Source: a bacterium
Lineage (GTDB): Bacteria > Planctomycetota > Planctomycetia > Pirellulales > Pirellulaceae
Length of the DNA stretch: 62,697 nucleotides
Reading direction: 5' to 3'
Assembly (NCBI GenBank): GCA_030430075.1
Contig: JAUIGN010000052.1
Location: 1-62,697, forward strand
This document shows, in pieces, positions 1 to 9,100 of this stretch. A model generated the notes under the pieces. It saw nothing but the letters and a program-made list of their open reading frames with translations. It did not search any database and was not told where the DNA came from. How positions within the stretch are numbered: position 1 is the stretch's first letter; the number at the start of each line of letters is the position of its first letter. A program made the position numbers and the translations under genes.

Positions 1-60
1 TGCTACACCCACGACGTTACCGACGTCAGCGTACGGCTCTGGGCCGATGCGAATGGCTAA
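1..60 (+). CDS. possible 3' end of a gene entering from the left
   Basis: Reading frame 1 is open from the window edge to a TAA stop at 58-60 and gives a 19-residue tail ending 'VRLWADANG'. It is too short to identify. The frame could equally be open by chance, so this is a weak call. Confidence 0.25.
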   Translation, partial: CYTHDVTDVSVRLWADANG

Positions 61-118
61 TTCTTCATCGTAGGACTCTTTCATTCCCTACTCCAAACCG
101 GTTTAGCCCGGCGCTTTC

Positions 119-183
119 GGTGTCCCCGTCTTTGCCCCTTGGGTGTCCCCGTCTTTGCCTGCCGTCTTTGCCCGTCTTTGTCC
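119..183 (+). repeat. direct repeats of a CCCCGTCTTTGCC-type motif
   Basis: The 18-mer GGTGTCCCCGTCTTTGCC occurs exactly at 119-136 and 142-159, followed by two shorter copies of 'CCGTCTTTG' up to 183. The repeats lie between the left-edge frame and the downstream end of the minus-strand DUF1552 gene. I see no coding potential here. Confidence 0.6.
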
Positions 184-190
184 CAGACGG

Positions 191-222
191 TAGGAAGTCA
201 TGCACAGCATGACCTACGGAAT
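191..222. repeat. dispersed palindrome GTCATGC-aca-GCATGAC, copy 1
   Basis: GTCATGC and GCATGAC form a perfect 7-bp stem around ACA. The outer bases GTAGG and CTAC extend the pairing after a small bulge. The 25-nt core at 198-222 recurs at 42132-42156 with one substitution in the loop. Both copies sit in gene-free DNA just downstream of or between minus-strand genes, so this is a small dispersed hairpin family. Confidence 0.65.
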
Positions 223-278
223 CACGAATGCGACGTCGGGGAGGTTGCTGTGACCCGTTGCTTTGCGTCTGACGGTCG

Positions 279-1562
279 CTAGGTGGGCCGTTCGAGCCCG
301 GTCAGGGTGCTCTTGCCAGTCGAGAATTCGCTCGCGGCGATGCCCAGATGCTGCAAGTAGGTGACGTACAGATTGCACAATGGCGGTGACTTGTCCGGGT
401 CGAAAGCCAAGTGATGACCGTGACGAAAGCGGCCACCGGCGGCGATGATCGGCAGGTTGACATTGCTGTGGCTTGACGCGTTACCCAGGTTCGATCCCAT
501 CACGATTGCGGTTTGGTCGAGCAGCGTCTGGCCGCCTTCCGTGATGTTTTGGAGCTTCCGCAAGAGTTCGGCAAACAACCGCATCTCTTCGCGTTCAATA
601 ATCGCCAATTGCTCGATCTTTCCGGGGTCTTTGCCGTGATGACTGAGGTTGTGCCACCCATCGTCAACACCTTTCAGCGAAACGACCTCATTCCCACCCG
701 CACCGCAGAACGTGATGAGGCGCGTCGAATCGGTTTGCAGAGCCAGTACGATCAAGTCGTACATCAGCTCCATTCTACCCGTAAAGTCGGCTCGGTCCTG
801 AATGTCCGTTGGAGGCTCACGGTCAACGTTCGGTTTCGGTCGATTCGCCCACTGTTCCGCGCTGGTGAGCCGCTGTTCCAGCTCCCGCACACTGCTGAAA
901 TACTGCTCGAGTGTCCGCTGGTCTTCGCGTCCGACCGCCCGCGCCACCTGCCTTGTCTGTTCCCGGACCAGGTCCATGATGCTCTGCCCGTCCTGAATCC
1001 GACGTATCTGTGCCTGTTTTTCCGCAGGGGTTCCCTCAAGAAAAAGCTGGGCGAACAGCCGCGATGGACGCGTCTCTGGTGGAATTCGAACGCCGGACCG
1101 CGTGTAGGACAGGCCCGAGTTGTTAGCGGATAAGGAGAGCGACGCGACCCGAGTTTCGTGCCCGATCCGTTCGGCTGCAAACTGGTCGACTGAGATCGTA
1201 TTACGGAAGCTGGGCTGTCCAGGGTGTGCCGCACCGGTCAGAAAACTCTGTTCCGCCGAATGGCCACCGTCGACATCGGGATGCTGTAGCCCGGATATCA
1301 CGGTGAAGCGATCTCGGAGTGCTTCGAGCGGCTCCAGGTAAGGTGTCACCTGATAGTCGCTCCCTGACTGCTCGGGAAAGAGGTACGGTGTGTGGATGCC
1401 GAGCGGGGCGCAGATTGCCAACATGCGACGAACATCTTGCTTGGACTGACGGCGATCCGCCGCCCGGCCGGCAGCGCCCGGCATCGCATTCAGAATCGGC
1501 AGGCCAATGGCCACCCCTGTGCCACGGAGAAAAGTCCGTCGATCGATTCGATTTCTCAACAT
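279..1562 (-). CDS. DUF1552 family secreted protein (Tat substrate)
   Basis: This is a 427-residue protein. The start at 1562 is preferred because a GAGAG ribosome-binding site lies about 8 nt upstream, and because it places the twin-arginine signal 'DRRTFLRGTG' close to the N-terminus. A longer frame would start at 1613. After the hydrophobic stretch 'GVAIGLPILNAM' the body matches the planctomycete DUF1552 family. It lies 279 bp downstream of the DUF1592 gene on the same strand, the usual pairing in this phylum, where both are thought to act outside the cytoplasm in an unknown, probably redox-linked, pathway. The family assignment comes from sequence recognition; the pathway is inference. 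Confidence 0.85.
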   Translation of the reverse strand: MLRNRIDRRTFLRGTGVAIGLPILNAMPGAAGRAADRRQSKQDVRRMLAICAPLGIHTPYLFPEQSGSDYQVTPYLEPLEALRDRFTVISGLQHPDVDGGHSAEQSFLTGAAHPGQPSFRNTISVDQFAAERIGHETRVASLSLSANNSGLSYTRSGVRIPPETRPSRLFAQLFLEGTPAEKQAQIRRIQDGQSIMDLVREQTRQVARAVGREDQRTLEQYFSSVRELEQRLTSAEQWANRPKPNVDREPPTDIQDRADFTGRMELMYDLIVLALQTDSTRLITFCGAGGNEVVSLKGVDDGWHNLSHHGKDPGKIEQLAIIEREEMRLFAELLRKLQNITEGGQTLLDQTAIVMGSNLGNASSHSNVNLPIIAAGGRFRHGHHLAFDPDKSPPLCNLYVTYLQHLGIAASEFSTGKSTLTGLERPT

Positions 1563-1841
1563 AGGTTCACTCTCACCATTCGCGTTGTTCGCGGCCTGCC
1601 TGCCGGTAACCATCCATCAGACAGACGCCGTTCTTAGCACCACCAGTCCGATCACCACACACGATGCATCTTCCGTCCGGCAAGAGCCGTGGCAGGAAAC
1701 CGCTCAATCGAAGGTCCTCGACTCACCGTACCAACCATCAGAACCATGGCGCTGGCAAATCACCAGTCGTCACCAGTTGCATTCTCAAGTCTCACGCTTC
1801 TGGCCACCGGCCCTCCGCCAATATACGAACCAAGCGACCGC

Positions 1842-4319
1842 CTACGGTTGCGTAAACAGGTCGCTCGCCACCACCGCATGGATCATCGTTCTCAAACCGT
1901 AGTTGTTATCTCGACTCGCATCAACGACCGCCTGGACCGCATCTTGCTCGGCGATCGTGACCGGGCGCCCGGTACCGTAGACGAGCAATTTGCGGGCGAC
2001 GGCACGCGCAATCCGCTCAGGATCTTCGAGCAGCAAGGCTTGGTATTGGCGAAAGCCGGAAAACGCTCGATCGTTCTCAGTGACGCCGTCCGTTTCCACA
2101 TCCGGTCCCAGGCGGTAGCGGACATTGCGAACCTTCTCCCCTTCGCCCAACGAACGATACCGCGACCGCTCGCCTCCAATCGGATCGAAGGATTCCATGG
2201 CGATTCCCGCGGGATCGATCCGCCGGTGACACCGCGCGCAGGACTCGATCGCACGGTGCTTGTCCAATTGCTCGCGGATGGTCGTTGCCCCACGAATATC
2301 CGGCTCGACCGCCGGCACGCCCGGCGGTGGCGGCGGCGCGGGTTCGCCCAACAGGTTGTCCAGCACCCACACACCTCGCAAGATCGGCGAAGTACTGGTC
2401 CCATTGGCTGTTACCTTGAGGACGCTGGCCTGCGCCATCACACCACCGCGAATGCTCTCTTCCGGAAGCTGGACGACACGGAAATGCTCGTGCCCCTTAA
2501 CGCCGGGGATGCCGTAATGGCTGGCCAGCCGTTCGTTGAGGAGAGCAAAATCAGAATCGACAAAATTCAAGGCGCTCAGGTCGTTCTCCAAAACATGCTC
2601 GAAGAAGTGACGTGTTTCCCCCAGCATGGCAGCTTGCAGCAGGTCATCGAATTCCGGGTAGAGCTTGTTGTCCGGGGTCGTGAAGCTGATCTCACGCTGT
2701 TTTAGCCATTGACCAATGAAATGCGATACAAACTGTTCGCTACGCGGGTCTTTCAGCATGCGCTCGACTTGCTGGTGCTGAACACGCGGGTCCCGCAGTT
2801 CCCCGGTCGATGCCAGTTGCAGCAGTTGCTCGTCCGGCATCGTCGACCAGAGAAAGTACGACAATCGAGAGGCCACCGTATAATCGTCAACCTGCGGCTC
2901 GCGATTGACCAGGAGAAACTGGGGCGAACAGAGCACAGCGGTCACACCAGCGCGCAACGCTTGCTCGAACGTACGGCCCGCCTCGAGCCGCTGCAGGGCC
3001 AGGTCCACATACGGCTGTGCGAGCTCCCGATCGACCGGTCGACGAAAGGCGCGGGGCACGAAGCCACGAATGATCCGCTCGAGGTCCCGCCGCGGCGCGG
3101 TAGATTCCACAACATGTCGCCTGACACCGCGCCGATGCCGGATGTAAATCGGCGCATCCTCAATCATCTGCAGGCTATCCGCATCACCAAACAGTTTGCG
3201 TTGCGACTCTGCTGGCCACGCCTGGTCCAATGGCCCATGGGTCTCCGCCCACACGACACCAATCCCAGGCCTTGGTTCGTGCTTGTCGCGATAGGTGATG
3301 TGGACAGGGTAGATCTGGGGCACAATATGCATCGTATGCCCTTCACGCATCCGCGTCGTGAATTCAATGATCCGTGGCTGGTCGGGCGTACCCGTCACAT
3401 CGTAGACGCCCATCAGGCGGCGTTTTCCTGGTCCGAACAACGGTCCGACATAGATGGCCACCGCCAAGGTCCGTTGGCTCGGCTCGTGGGGCCACACGGC
3501 GATCCGGCAGCGGTACACCCCGTCCTCAATCGGATGCGCAGCATCAATGCGGACAGGAGGCCAACCTGGTGTGAATTTGACAAATGACTCGCCAACCTGA
3601 ATCGTGCCGCCCTTCTTCTGCTTCACCGAATCAATATTCTCTTTCGCTTGCATGACGACGGATCGGCGAGTTGCCGGCGGCAGCGGTTTGACGCGGCGGA
3701 TGACACTCTCAAAGGCGACGTCCGCCGCTTCCAGGTAACGCTCCATCAAGATCGACGAGATACCTAACCCGTCAGCGACGTTGTCAAAGCCCTGCACACT
3801 GCCGTCTTCCGGCAACAAGTCGGCCAGCGGCGTATCGATTCCCAGCAGGTCATGCACCGTGTTTTCGTACTCGACCCGATTCAACCGACGCAGGGCCAGC
3901 GGTCGGGAATGCAGGGGCCGAGTCAGATGGTCGAGGACCAACCGCCGCCAGCGGTCAATCGCTGCCGGTGATGGACGCGGCCGGCGCGGCGGCGGCATCT
4001 CTCCATGCTCGATCACTTCCAAGACGCGAGCCCACGTCTCGCGGACGGCTCCGGCCGCCGAGGGAACCGCCAGGCTGTCAAGGGTAAACGCATCGACGGC
4101 GGCCTCGTTGGACGAAGGACCTGCGTTCCCCGTCTTGTCACGGCGCTGCGACTCCACCGCCGATGAGGCCGCCCGGCTGTGGCACGAAGCACAATGGCGC
4201 CGCAGAAACGGACCAATCTCAGAGTGCCCCAGAGCCCGCTCGACGTCCGCAGTCGCCGCACACACTGGAATCATGATCAGAAACGAGAATAAGCATAAGA
4301 GGGCGAGTGTTGATCGCAT
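1842..4319 (-). CDS. DUF1592/DUF1588/DUF1585 multidomain protein with a c-type haem motif
   Basis: The 825-residue protein begins with a signal peptide ('LALLCLFSFLIMIPVCA'). A CASCH haem-binding motif follows at residues 43-47, as in the N-terminal cytochrome-like segment of planctomycete DUF1587/1595/1592/1588/1585 proteins. A second CxxCH ('CARCHRRIDPAGIAMESFD') lies in the DUF1588 part, followed by a DUF1585 C-terminus. The domains are in the family's usual order and the length is normal. It is exported, probably binds haem, and is encoded just before its partner DUF1552 gene. The biochemical reaction of this large planctomycete family is not known to me. Confidence 0.88.
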   Translation of the reverse strand: MRSTLALLCLFSFLIMIPVCAATADVERALGHSEIGPFLRRHCASCHSRAASSAVESQRRDKTGNAGPSSNEAAVDAFTLDSLAVPSAAGAVRETWARVLEVIEHGEMPPPRRPRPSPAAIDRWRRLVLDHLTRPLHSRPLALRRLNRVEYENTVHDLLGIDTPLADLLPEDGSVQGFDNVADGLGISSILMERYLEAADVAFESVIRRVKPLPPATRRSVVMQAKENIDSVKQKKGGTIQVGESFVKFTPGWPPVRIDAAHPIEDGVYRCRIAVWPHEPSQRTLAVAIYVGPLFGPGKRRLMGVYDVTGTPDQPRIIEFTTRMREGHTMHIVPQIYPVHITYRDKHEPRPGIGVVWAETHGPLDQAWPAESQRKLFGDADSLQMIEDAPIYIRHRRGVRRHVVESTAPRRDLERIIRGFVPRAFRRPVDRELAQPYVDLALQRLEAGRTFEQALRAGVTAVLCSPQFLLVNREPQVDDYTVASRLSYFLWSTMPDEQLLQLASTGELRDPRVQHQQVERMLKDPRSEQFVSHFIGQWLKQREISFTTPDNKLYPEFDDLLQAAMLGETRHFFEHVLENDLSALNFVDSDFALLNERLASHYGIPGVKGHEHFRVVQLPEESIRGGVMAQASVLKVTANGTSTSPILRGVWVLDNLLGEPAPPPPPGVPAVEPDIRGATTIREQLDKHRAIESCARCHRRIDPAGIAMESFDPIGGERSRYRSLGEGEKVRNVRYRLGPDVETDGVTENDRAFSGFRQYQALLLEDPERIARAVARKLLVYGTGRPVTIAEQDAVQAVVDASRDNNYGLRTMIHAVVASDLFTQP

Positions 4320-4883
4320 TATCTACTTTTCTCTGGGGAAGGCTCACGCGAGCGATCGTGGTTGTCATGCCCGGTCCGCCGATCGAGCCGGCCGGGCGTT
4401 GGTGCTCGCCCAGCTCTCTCCGGTACTGGTTCGGCAACTCGTTCGGTGCGACCGCGGGCGACTCCGGCGACTCATTGCATGGCGGCGTGTTCGAGCACCG
4501 GCAGGCGGGGCCTGCGATCCGGCGCCGGCCACGACGGTGGGGTTGATCGTGTTGTGAAGGTGTCGCTGGAACGCGAGATCGTGTCGTGACGTTGGCGTTG
4601 CGGTCCCGTCGCCGTTCCTATTCTAACGCGACAGGGCCTCGAACCAATAGCGAGCGATCGCTCGCGACATGCCGACCTGCAGCTGTGGGTCGCGATCCGG
4701 GGTCATTCATCCGCCGCTGGTCGTTCGCCCGCGGTTCCGTTCACCACCGAGCAATCCGGACGCAATCCTTCCGGCTGAGAGGCGCGGTGCTGTGCCTGAC
4801 GACACGATTCGCTTCCTGAAGTCGCGTGGCCACCAGCAGCATCGATCCGAAGCGTATTGGCAGTCATGGCCTCACACCGGTTC
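4320..4883. other. 564-bp gene-free stretch with a twin-hairpin repeat
   Basis: The stretch lies between the start of the DUF1592 gene and the end of the amidohydrolase gene, both on the minus strand. No frame shows a convincing gene. It contains one copy of the twin-hairpin repeat at 4627-4673. A further segment, 'CATTCATCCGCCGCTGGTCG', resembles the extension of that repeat found near 33740 and 36870. The promoter of the DUF1592 gene should lie in the left part. Confidence 0.6.
4627..4673 (+). repeat. twin-hairpin dispersed repeat, copy 1
   Basis: This copy contains the shared landmarks GGCCTCGAACCAATAGCGAGC and GCTCGCGACATGC with small changes. It lines up with better copies at 15907-15952 (reverse), 33681-33728, 36818-36862 and 39845-39892. 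The first hairpin arm has decayed to CGCGACAGGGCCTCG, while the second arm, GCGAGC-GATC-GCTCGC, is intact. Confidence 0.65.
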
Positions 4884-5699
4884 TCATTTCGACCAGTAAA
4901 GCTTCGCGGCGTTCGCGCCCATGACCCGTCGTCGTTCATCCGCGGAAAGAAATGGGCAATGGCGTTCCAGCCAAAAGCGACTGCGCGCATAGCCCGATTG
5001 CAGCAGCACATGGGGAAAATCGCTTCCCCACATCATGCGGTCGGCGCCGAAGCGATCTCGGACAGCAGAAAACAGCTCCTGGCAATCCGAATAGGGGTAT
5101 CGCTGTTGGGAATAGTACGGCTGACCACTGACTTTGACAGCGACGTTGCCACAATCCGACAGCGACAAGAGATTCTGGCAATCCTTGACCGCGAGCGATG
5201 GTGGATGAGCCAAGTGGTCGACGACGATCTGCACGGACGAGAATTGTTGCGCCAGGTTCCGGATCTGGTCAATGTGCTTATCCCTTGCCAGGATGCTGAC
5301 CACCAGGTTGCAGCGCGCCGCGGTCTCCCAGAGTGCGAAGGAAGCGGGGTCACCAAAGACCCGTTCTTCCGCGGGGAGGACCGGCCGCAGCCGAAGTCCT
5401 CGGCAAACGGTTTCACCGGCCCACTGTTCAAGCTGCCGCGCCGCGTCCGCTCGAGTTGGATCGACGACACACACCACGGCAAAGCGGTCGGGATCCGTCC
5501 GCGCGCACTCGACTACGTACTGATTGTCACTGCCGGGGAAGACCGGTTGCACGATCACGGCGCGATCGACATCAAATTCTGCCATGTAGCCCTCCAGCAA
5601 TTCCAACGGGACGTCGCACGCCGGACTGACGGTGGTGGCGGCCTGATCGGGATAGTCGGGATCGGCCTTCCAAACATGGAGATGGGCATCTACGATCAT
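4884..5699 (-). CDS. amidohydrolase family protein (amidohydrolase-2 type)
   Basis: The open frame runs from 6146, but the real start is almost certainly the ATG at 5699. It is preceded by GAGG and begins 'MIVDAHLHVW', the typical N-terminus of amidohydrolase-2 proteins with the metal-binding HxH. This gives 271 residues, normal for the family. Other landmarks are 'VDHLAHP' in the middle and 'MMWGSDFPH' near the C-terminus, which carries the active-site Asp. Such enzymes hydrolyse lactone or amide bonds, or decarboxylate aromatic acids, in a TIM barrel; the substrate cannot be read from sequence. There is no signal peptide, so it is probably cytoplasmic. Confidence 0.88.
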   Translation of the reverse strand: MIVDAHLHVWKADPDYPDQAATTVSPACDVPLELLEGYMAEFDVDRAVIVQPVFPGSDNQYVVECARTDPDRFAVVCVVDPTRADAARQLEQWAGETVCRGLRLRPVLPAEERVFGDPASFALWETAARCNLVVSILARDKHIDQIRNLAQQFSSVQIVVDHLAHPPSLAVKDCQNLLSLSDCGNVAVKVSGQPYYSQQRYPYSDCQELFSAVRDRFGADRMMWGSDFPHVLLQSGYARSRFWLERHCPFLSADERRRVMGANAAKLYWSK

Positions 5700-6181
5700 C
5701 GGGATCCTCAGCGGGGTGTTCGGTCGGGCAACGGACCAGCCCGAGACCCGGCTGGCACCCACCGTCGGAGAGCGAAGGGACAACACACGTGCCCACGATT
5801 CTAACCAACGGCCCGTCAACAATCTTCCGGTGGCAGCCGCCGTCGCTGGACGGTGAGAAGTGGCAACCGGGGCCGGGCGACGGTGGCACCAGGCAACCTG
5901 CGGCAGTCGAGCATCCGGCTTGCCGGCGACCATCCACAGCATGACGCCACGCGGCTCCGGCTGCCTGCGCAAGCGAGTCGACGAGTTGGCGGGTGACCTG
6001 GTTCCTCGGCAACCCACTTCCCGGCAATCAACGAATGTTTCGGCCAACCGAAAAAACCTTTTCGCCGCCCGTTCGTCATATCGGTAGTGCCGCGGCCGGA
6101 ACGGCGCGGTCCTCGCCTGTGCACCATCAGCAATCCTCGCGGCCACTTCGGCCGGAAGCCCTCAACTTGTGGAGACGTTAC
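5700..6181. other. 482-bp divergent intergenic region
   Basis: This separates the minus-strand amidohydrolase from the plus-strand alpha-2-macroglobulin gene and should hold both promoters. Open frames run through it on both strands, but they are N-terminal extensions lacking the family features of the two genes. A small hairpin, TTTCGG-CCAA-CCGAAA, lies near 6036-6051. I see nothing else in it. Confidence 0.5.
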
Positions 6182-9100
6182 ATGATCGACCAACGCAAGC
6201 CAACGCTCGGATGGTGGACGTTCTCAATTCTGCTCATCGTCAGCCTCCCGTTTTTGAGACTGGTGGCCGAGCCGATTTCGTCGGCGGACCTGGAACCGGG
6301 GCTGCCGGAGGCGGTCGACTGGAATCCGGGCCCGGAAGCAGCGCGTCATCTGACCTTTGTATCGACGGACAAACCGCTCTATCGGCCACACGAGCCCGTT
6401 TACGTGCGCGGTATTCTGCTGCACCACCACACACGGACACTCTACCCGAACACCGTTCATGGGGTCCTGGAGATCACCGGACCCAAAGGCGATGTCATTT
6501 CGCAGCAAGCGGTCTCTGTATCCGACGGCGTATGGGGGACGCAATGGAATGTCCCGGCCGACCTGGCAGGCGGCGAGTACACGGCCAAAGTCAGCTACCC
6601 GCGTCATGGACTGCCGCCGGCGGAACGAACGTTCGACGTCCGTGCATACCGAGCGCCCCGTTTGACGTCGCAGATCAAGTTCCTCCGAGACGGTTACGGT
6701 CCTGGTGACGAGGTGGCCGCCACGTTGGAGGTCGAACGCGCAGAAGGAGGAATTCCACGCGGGGCAAAGGTGACGGCGACGGTGCGGGTCGATGGCAAGC
6801 AAGTCCATGAGACGCAAACCCGCGTCGGCGACGACGGCCGCAGCCTGGTACGGTTCCCATTGCCGGCGGCGATTCAACGAGGTGAAGGGACACTCGCACT
6901 TTCCATCGATGACGGTGGAGTGGTCGAGACGGCGAGCAAGACGATACCGATCCTCCTGCAGTCCGTCGATCTGGCGGTCTACCCGGAAGCCGGTCAGCTT
7001 GTCGCGGGCCTTTCCTCGCGCGTCTACTTTGAAGCATTCACGCCCACCGGCAAACCGGCCGATGTCGCCGGCGACGTCGTGGATGACCGGAACCGCGTGG
7101 TCAGCCATTTTCGGTCGGAGCACGAAGGGCGAGGCCGCTTCCGGCTAAAGCCTCGATCGGGCCGCTCCTACCGGCTTCGTATCACCGAGCCGGCCGGGAT
7201 CACTCGGGAGATCGAACTTCCCGCCGCGGAAACCGAGGGCTTGGTGTTCACTCCCGGGCGGGATATCTACGCCCCCGGCGAGGCGCTCAGCTTCGCCATT
7301 GGCGCCACCCACGATCAGGTCGCATCGCTGGTCCTCCGCCAACGCGACCGGGTCATTGCCAGTGAGCAGGTTTCGCTGCGAGCCGGCCGAGTCACACGCG
7401 TAGCATTGACGGTGGGCGAACCAGCGCACGGGGACGGCGTGCTGACGGCCACACTCTACGACGGCCAACGGAGGCCGCGTGCCGAGCGACTCGTTTTCCG
7501 CCGCTCCGCTCGGCAGCTCCGTATCGAGATTACTCCCGAGTCGCGGGCGAGCTACGTTCCGGGCGACACGGTCCGGCTGAAAGTCGCTACCCGCACCGAA
7601 CAGGGAGAACCGACGCCTGCCCTGGTGGGACTGAGAGTGACCGACGCGACCGTGTTGGAGATGGTGGATCGCCGCGAGCAGGCGCCGGGGCTGCCGGTGA
7701 TGGTGTTTCTCGAAAATGAAGTGAGGGACCTGGCCGACGCACATGTCTACTTCGACCCAGAGAACGCCGACGCACCGCTGGCCCTCGATCTGTTGCTGGG
7801 GGTCCAGGGTTGGCGCCGCTGGGCACTGCTCGACCCACGGAACTGGCTGGCCGCACACGGCGATGCGGGACGCCGCCTCCTGGCCCAAGTCACACCGCCA
7901 CCCGTCAGCTTCGGCGCGGGCATCGGGGGCGGCAACTTGGACGGCGCCGAAGGCGCCGCCTTGCGGCGATTCGACTTTGACGCACCTAAGGTGGCCGCGG
8001 AATTCGAGGCACCGGCTGCGGCAGCCGGCCAGGCACTGGCGCCAGCGCAAATTGCAGACCGGTTTCAGATCGAACGCCAGGAGGCAGACATGCGTGTGGC
8101 GCGAGTACACCGGCTGCCGGCCCGCGATGCCCTGCTGGGGAAACTGGCGGACGACGAGGCGCGGCGCGGGAATGCGGCCGCCCCCTTCGGATTCGGAGGT
8201 GGATTCGGCGACAACTTCGGCTTGGCTCCGGGTAGTCAACTGATCTCCGTCAGGACCTACGCGCACCAGGTACGACCGGGACGCCGGCCAGGCCAACGAG
8301 CCGATTTCACCGAGACGTTGTATTGGAACGTCGCGCTCCGCACCAACGACCAGGGAGTCGGCGAAATCGAGTTTGGGCTCAATGACGCGGTCACGTCATT
8401 CCAGGTCTCGGTCGACGCGGTCGATGCCCGTGGGTCGCTGGGTGCTGCAGAAACGTCGATCAGCTCGGTTCAGCCGTTCTACCTCGAGCCGAAATTGCCG
8501 CTGGAGGTTACGGCGGGCGATGTGATTCGCGTCCCCCTGGGTATCGTCAATGCGACGCAATCTGCCTTGCCGGCCGTTGCCGTTGATGTGTCCACAACCG
8601 GGCTGGATTTCCATCAGACGTTGCCACCGTTTGAACTGGCTGCTGACAGTCGTGTGCGCAAGCCGGTCGAGCTGCAGGTCGGCAACATCAGCGGGCCTGC
8701 CCGCTTCGAAGTCCGTGCGGTTGCCGGCGCATACGGCGACAACGTTACACGGCATCTGCACGTCGCCCCCTTGGGGTATCCGGCCGAAGCGGGCGGCGGC
8801 GGGATGCTTTCGCCCAACGGCCAGGTCACGATGGAGATCCAGATCCCCCAGCAGCTCGTTCCCGGCAGCCTGACCGCGGAGGCGCTCGTTTTCCCCACGC
8901 CGCTGGCAACGCTCACGGCATCCTTGGAGCGACTGATTCGCGAACCCAATGGGTGCTTTGAACAAACCAGTTCTACTACCTATCCGCTGGTGATGGCGCA
9001 ACAGTACTTCATGTCACACCAAGGCGTCGACCCACGCTTGATCGAGCGGAGCGCCGCGACGCTGGAGCGAAGTTACAACCGGCTGCTTGGCTTCGAGTCA

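Noticed and set aside
6036..6051. Hairpin TTTCGG-CCAA-CCGAAA as a terminator
   Set aside because: It lies in a divergent promoter region, downstream of no gene end, and the stem is short.
6224..8296. Long minus-strand ORFs (299 and 383 codons) inside the alpha-2-macroglobulin gene
   Set aside because: They lie opposite a strongly supported gene, have no ribosome-binding site or motif, and follow from the GC-rich third positions.
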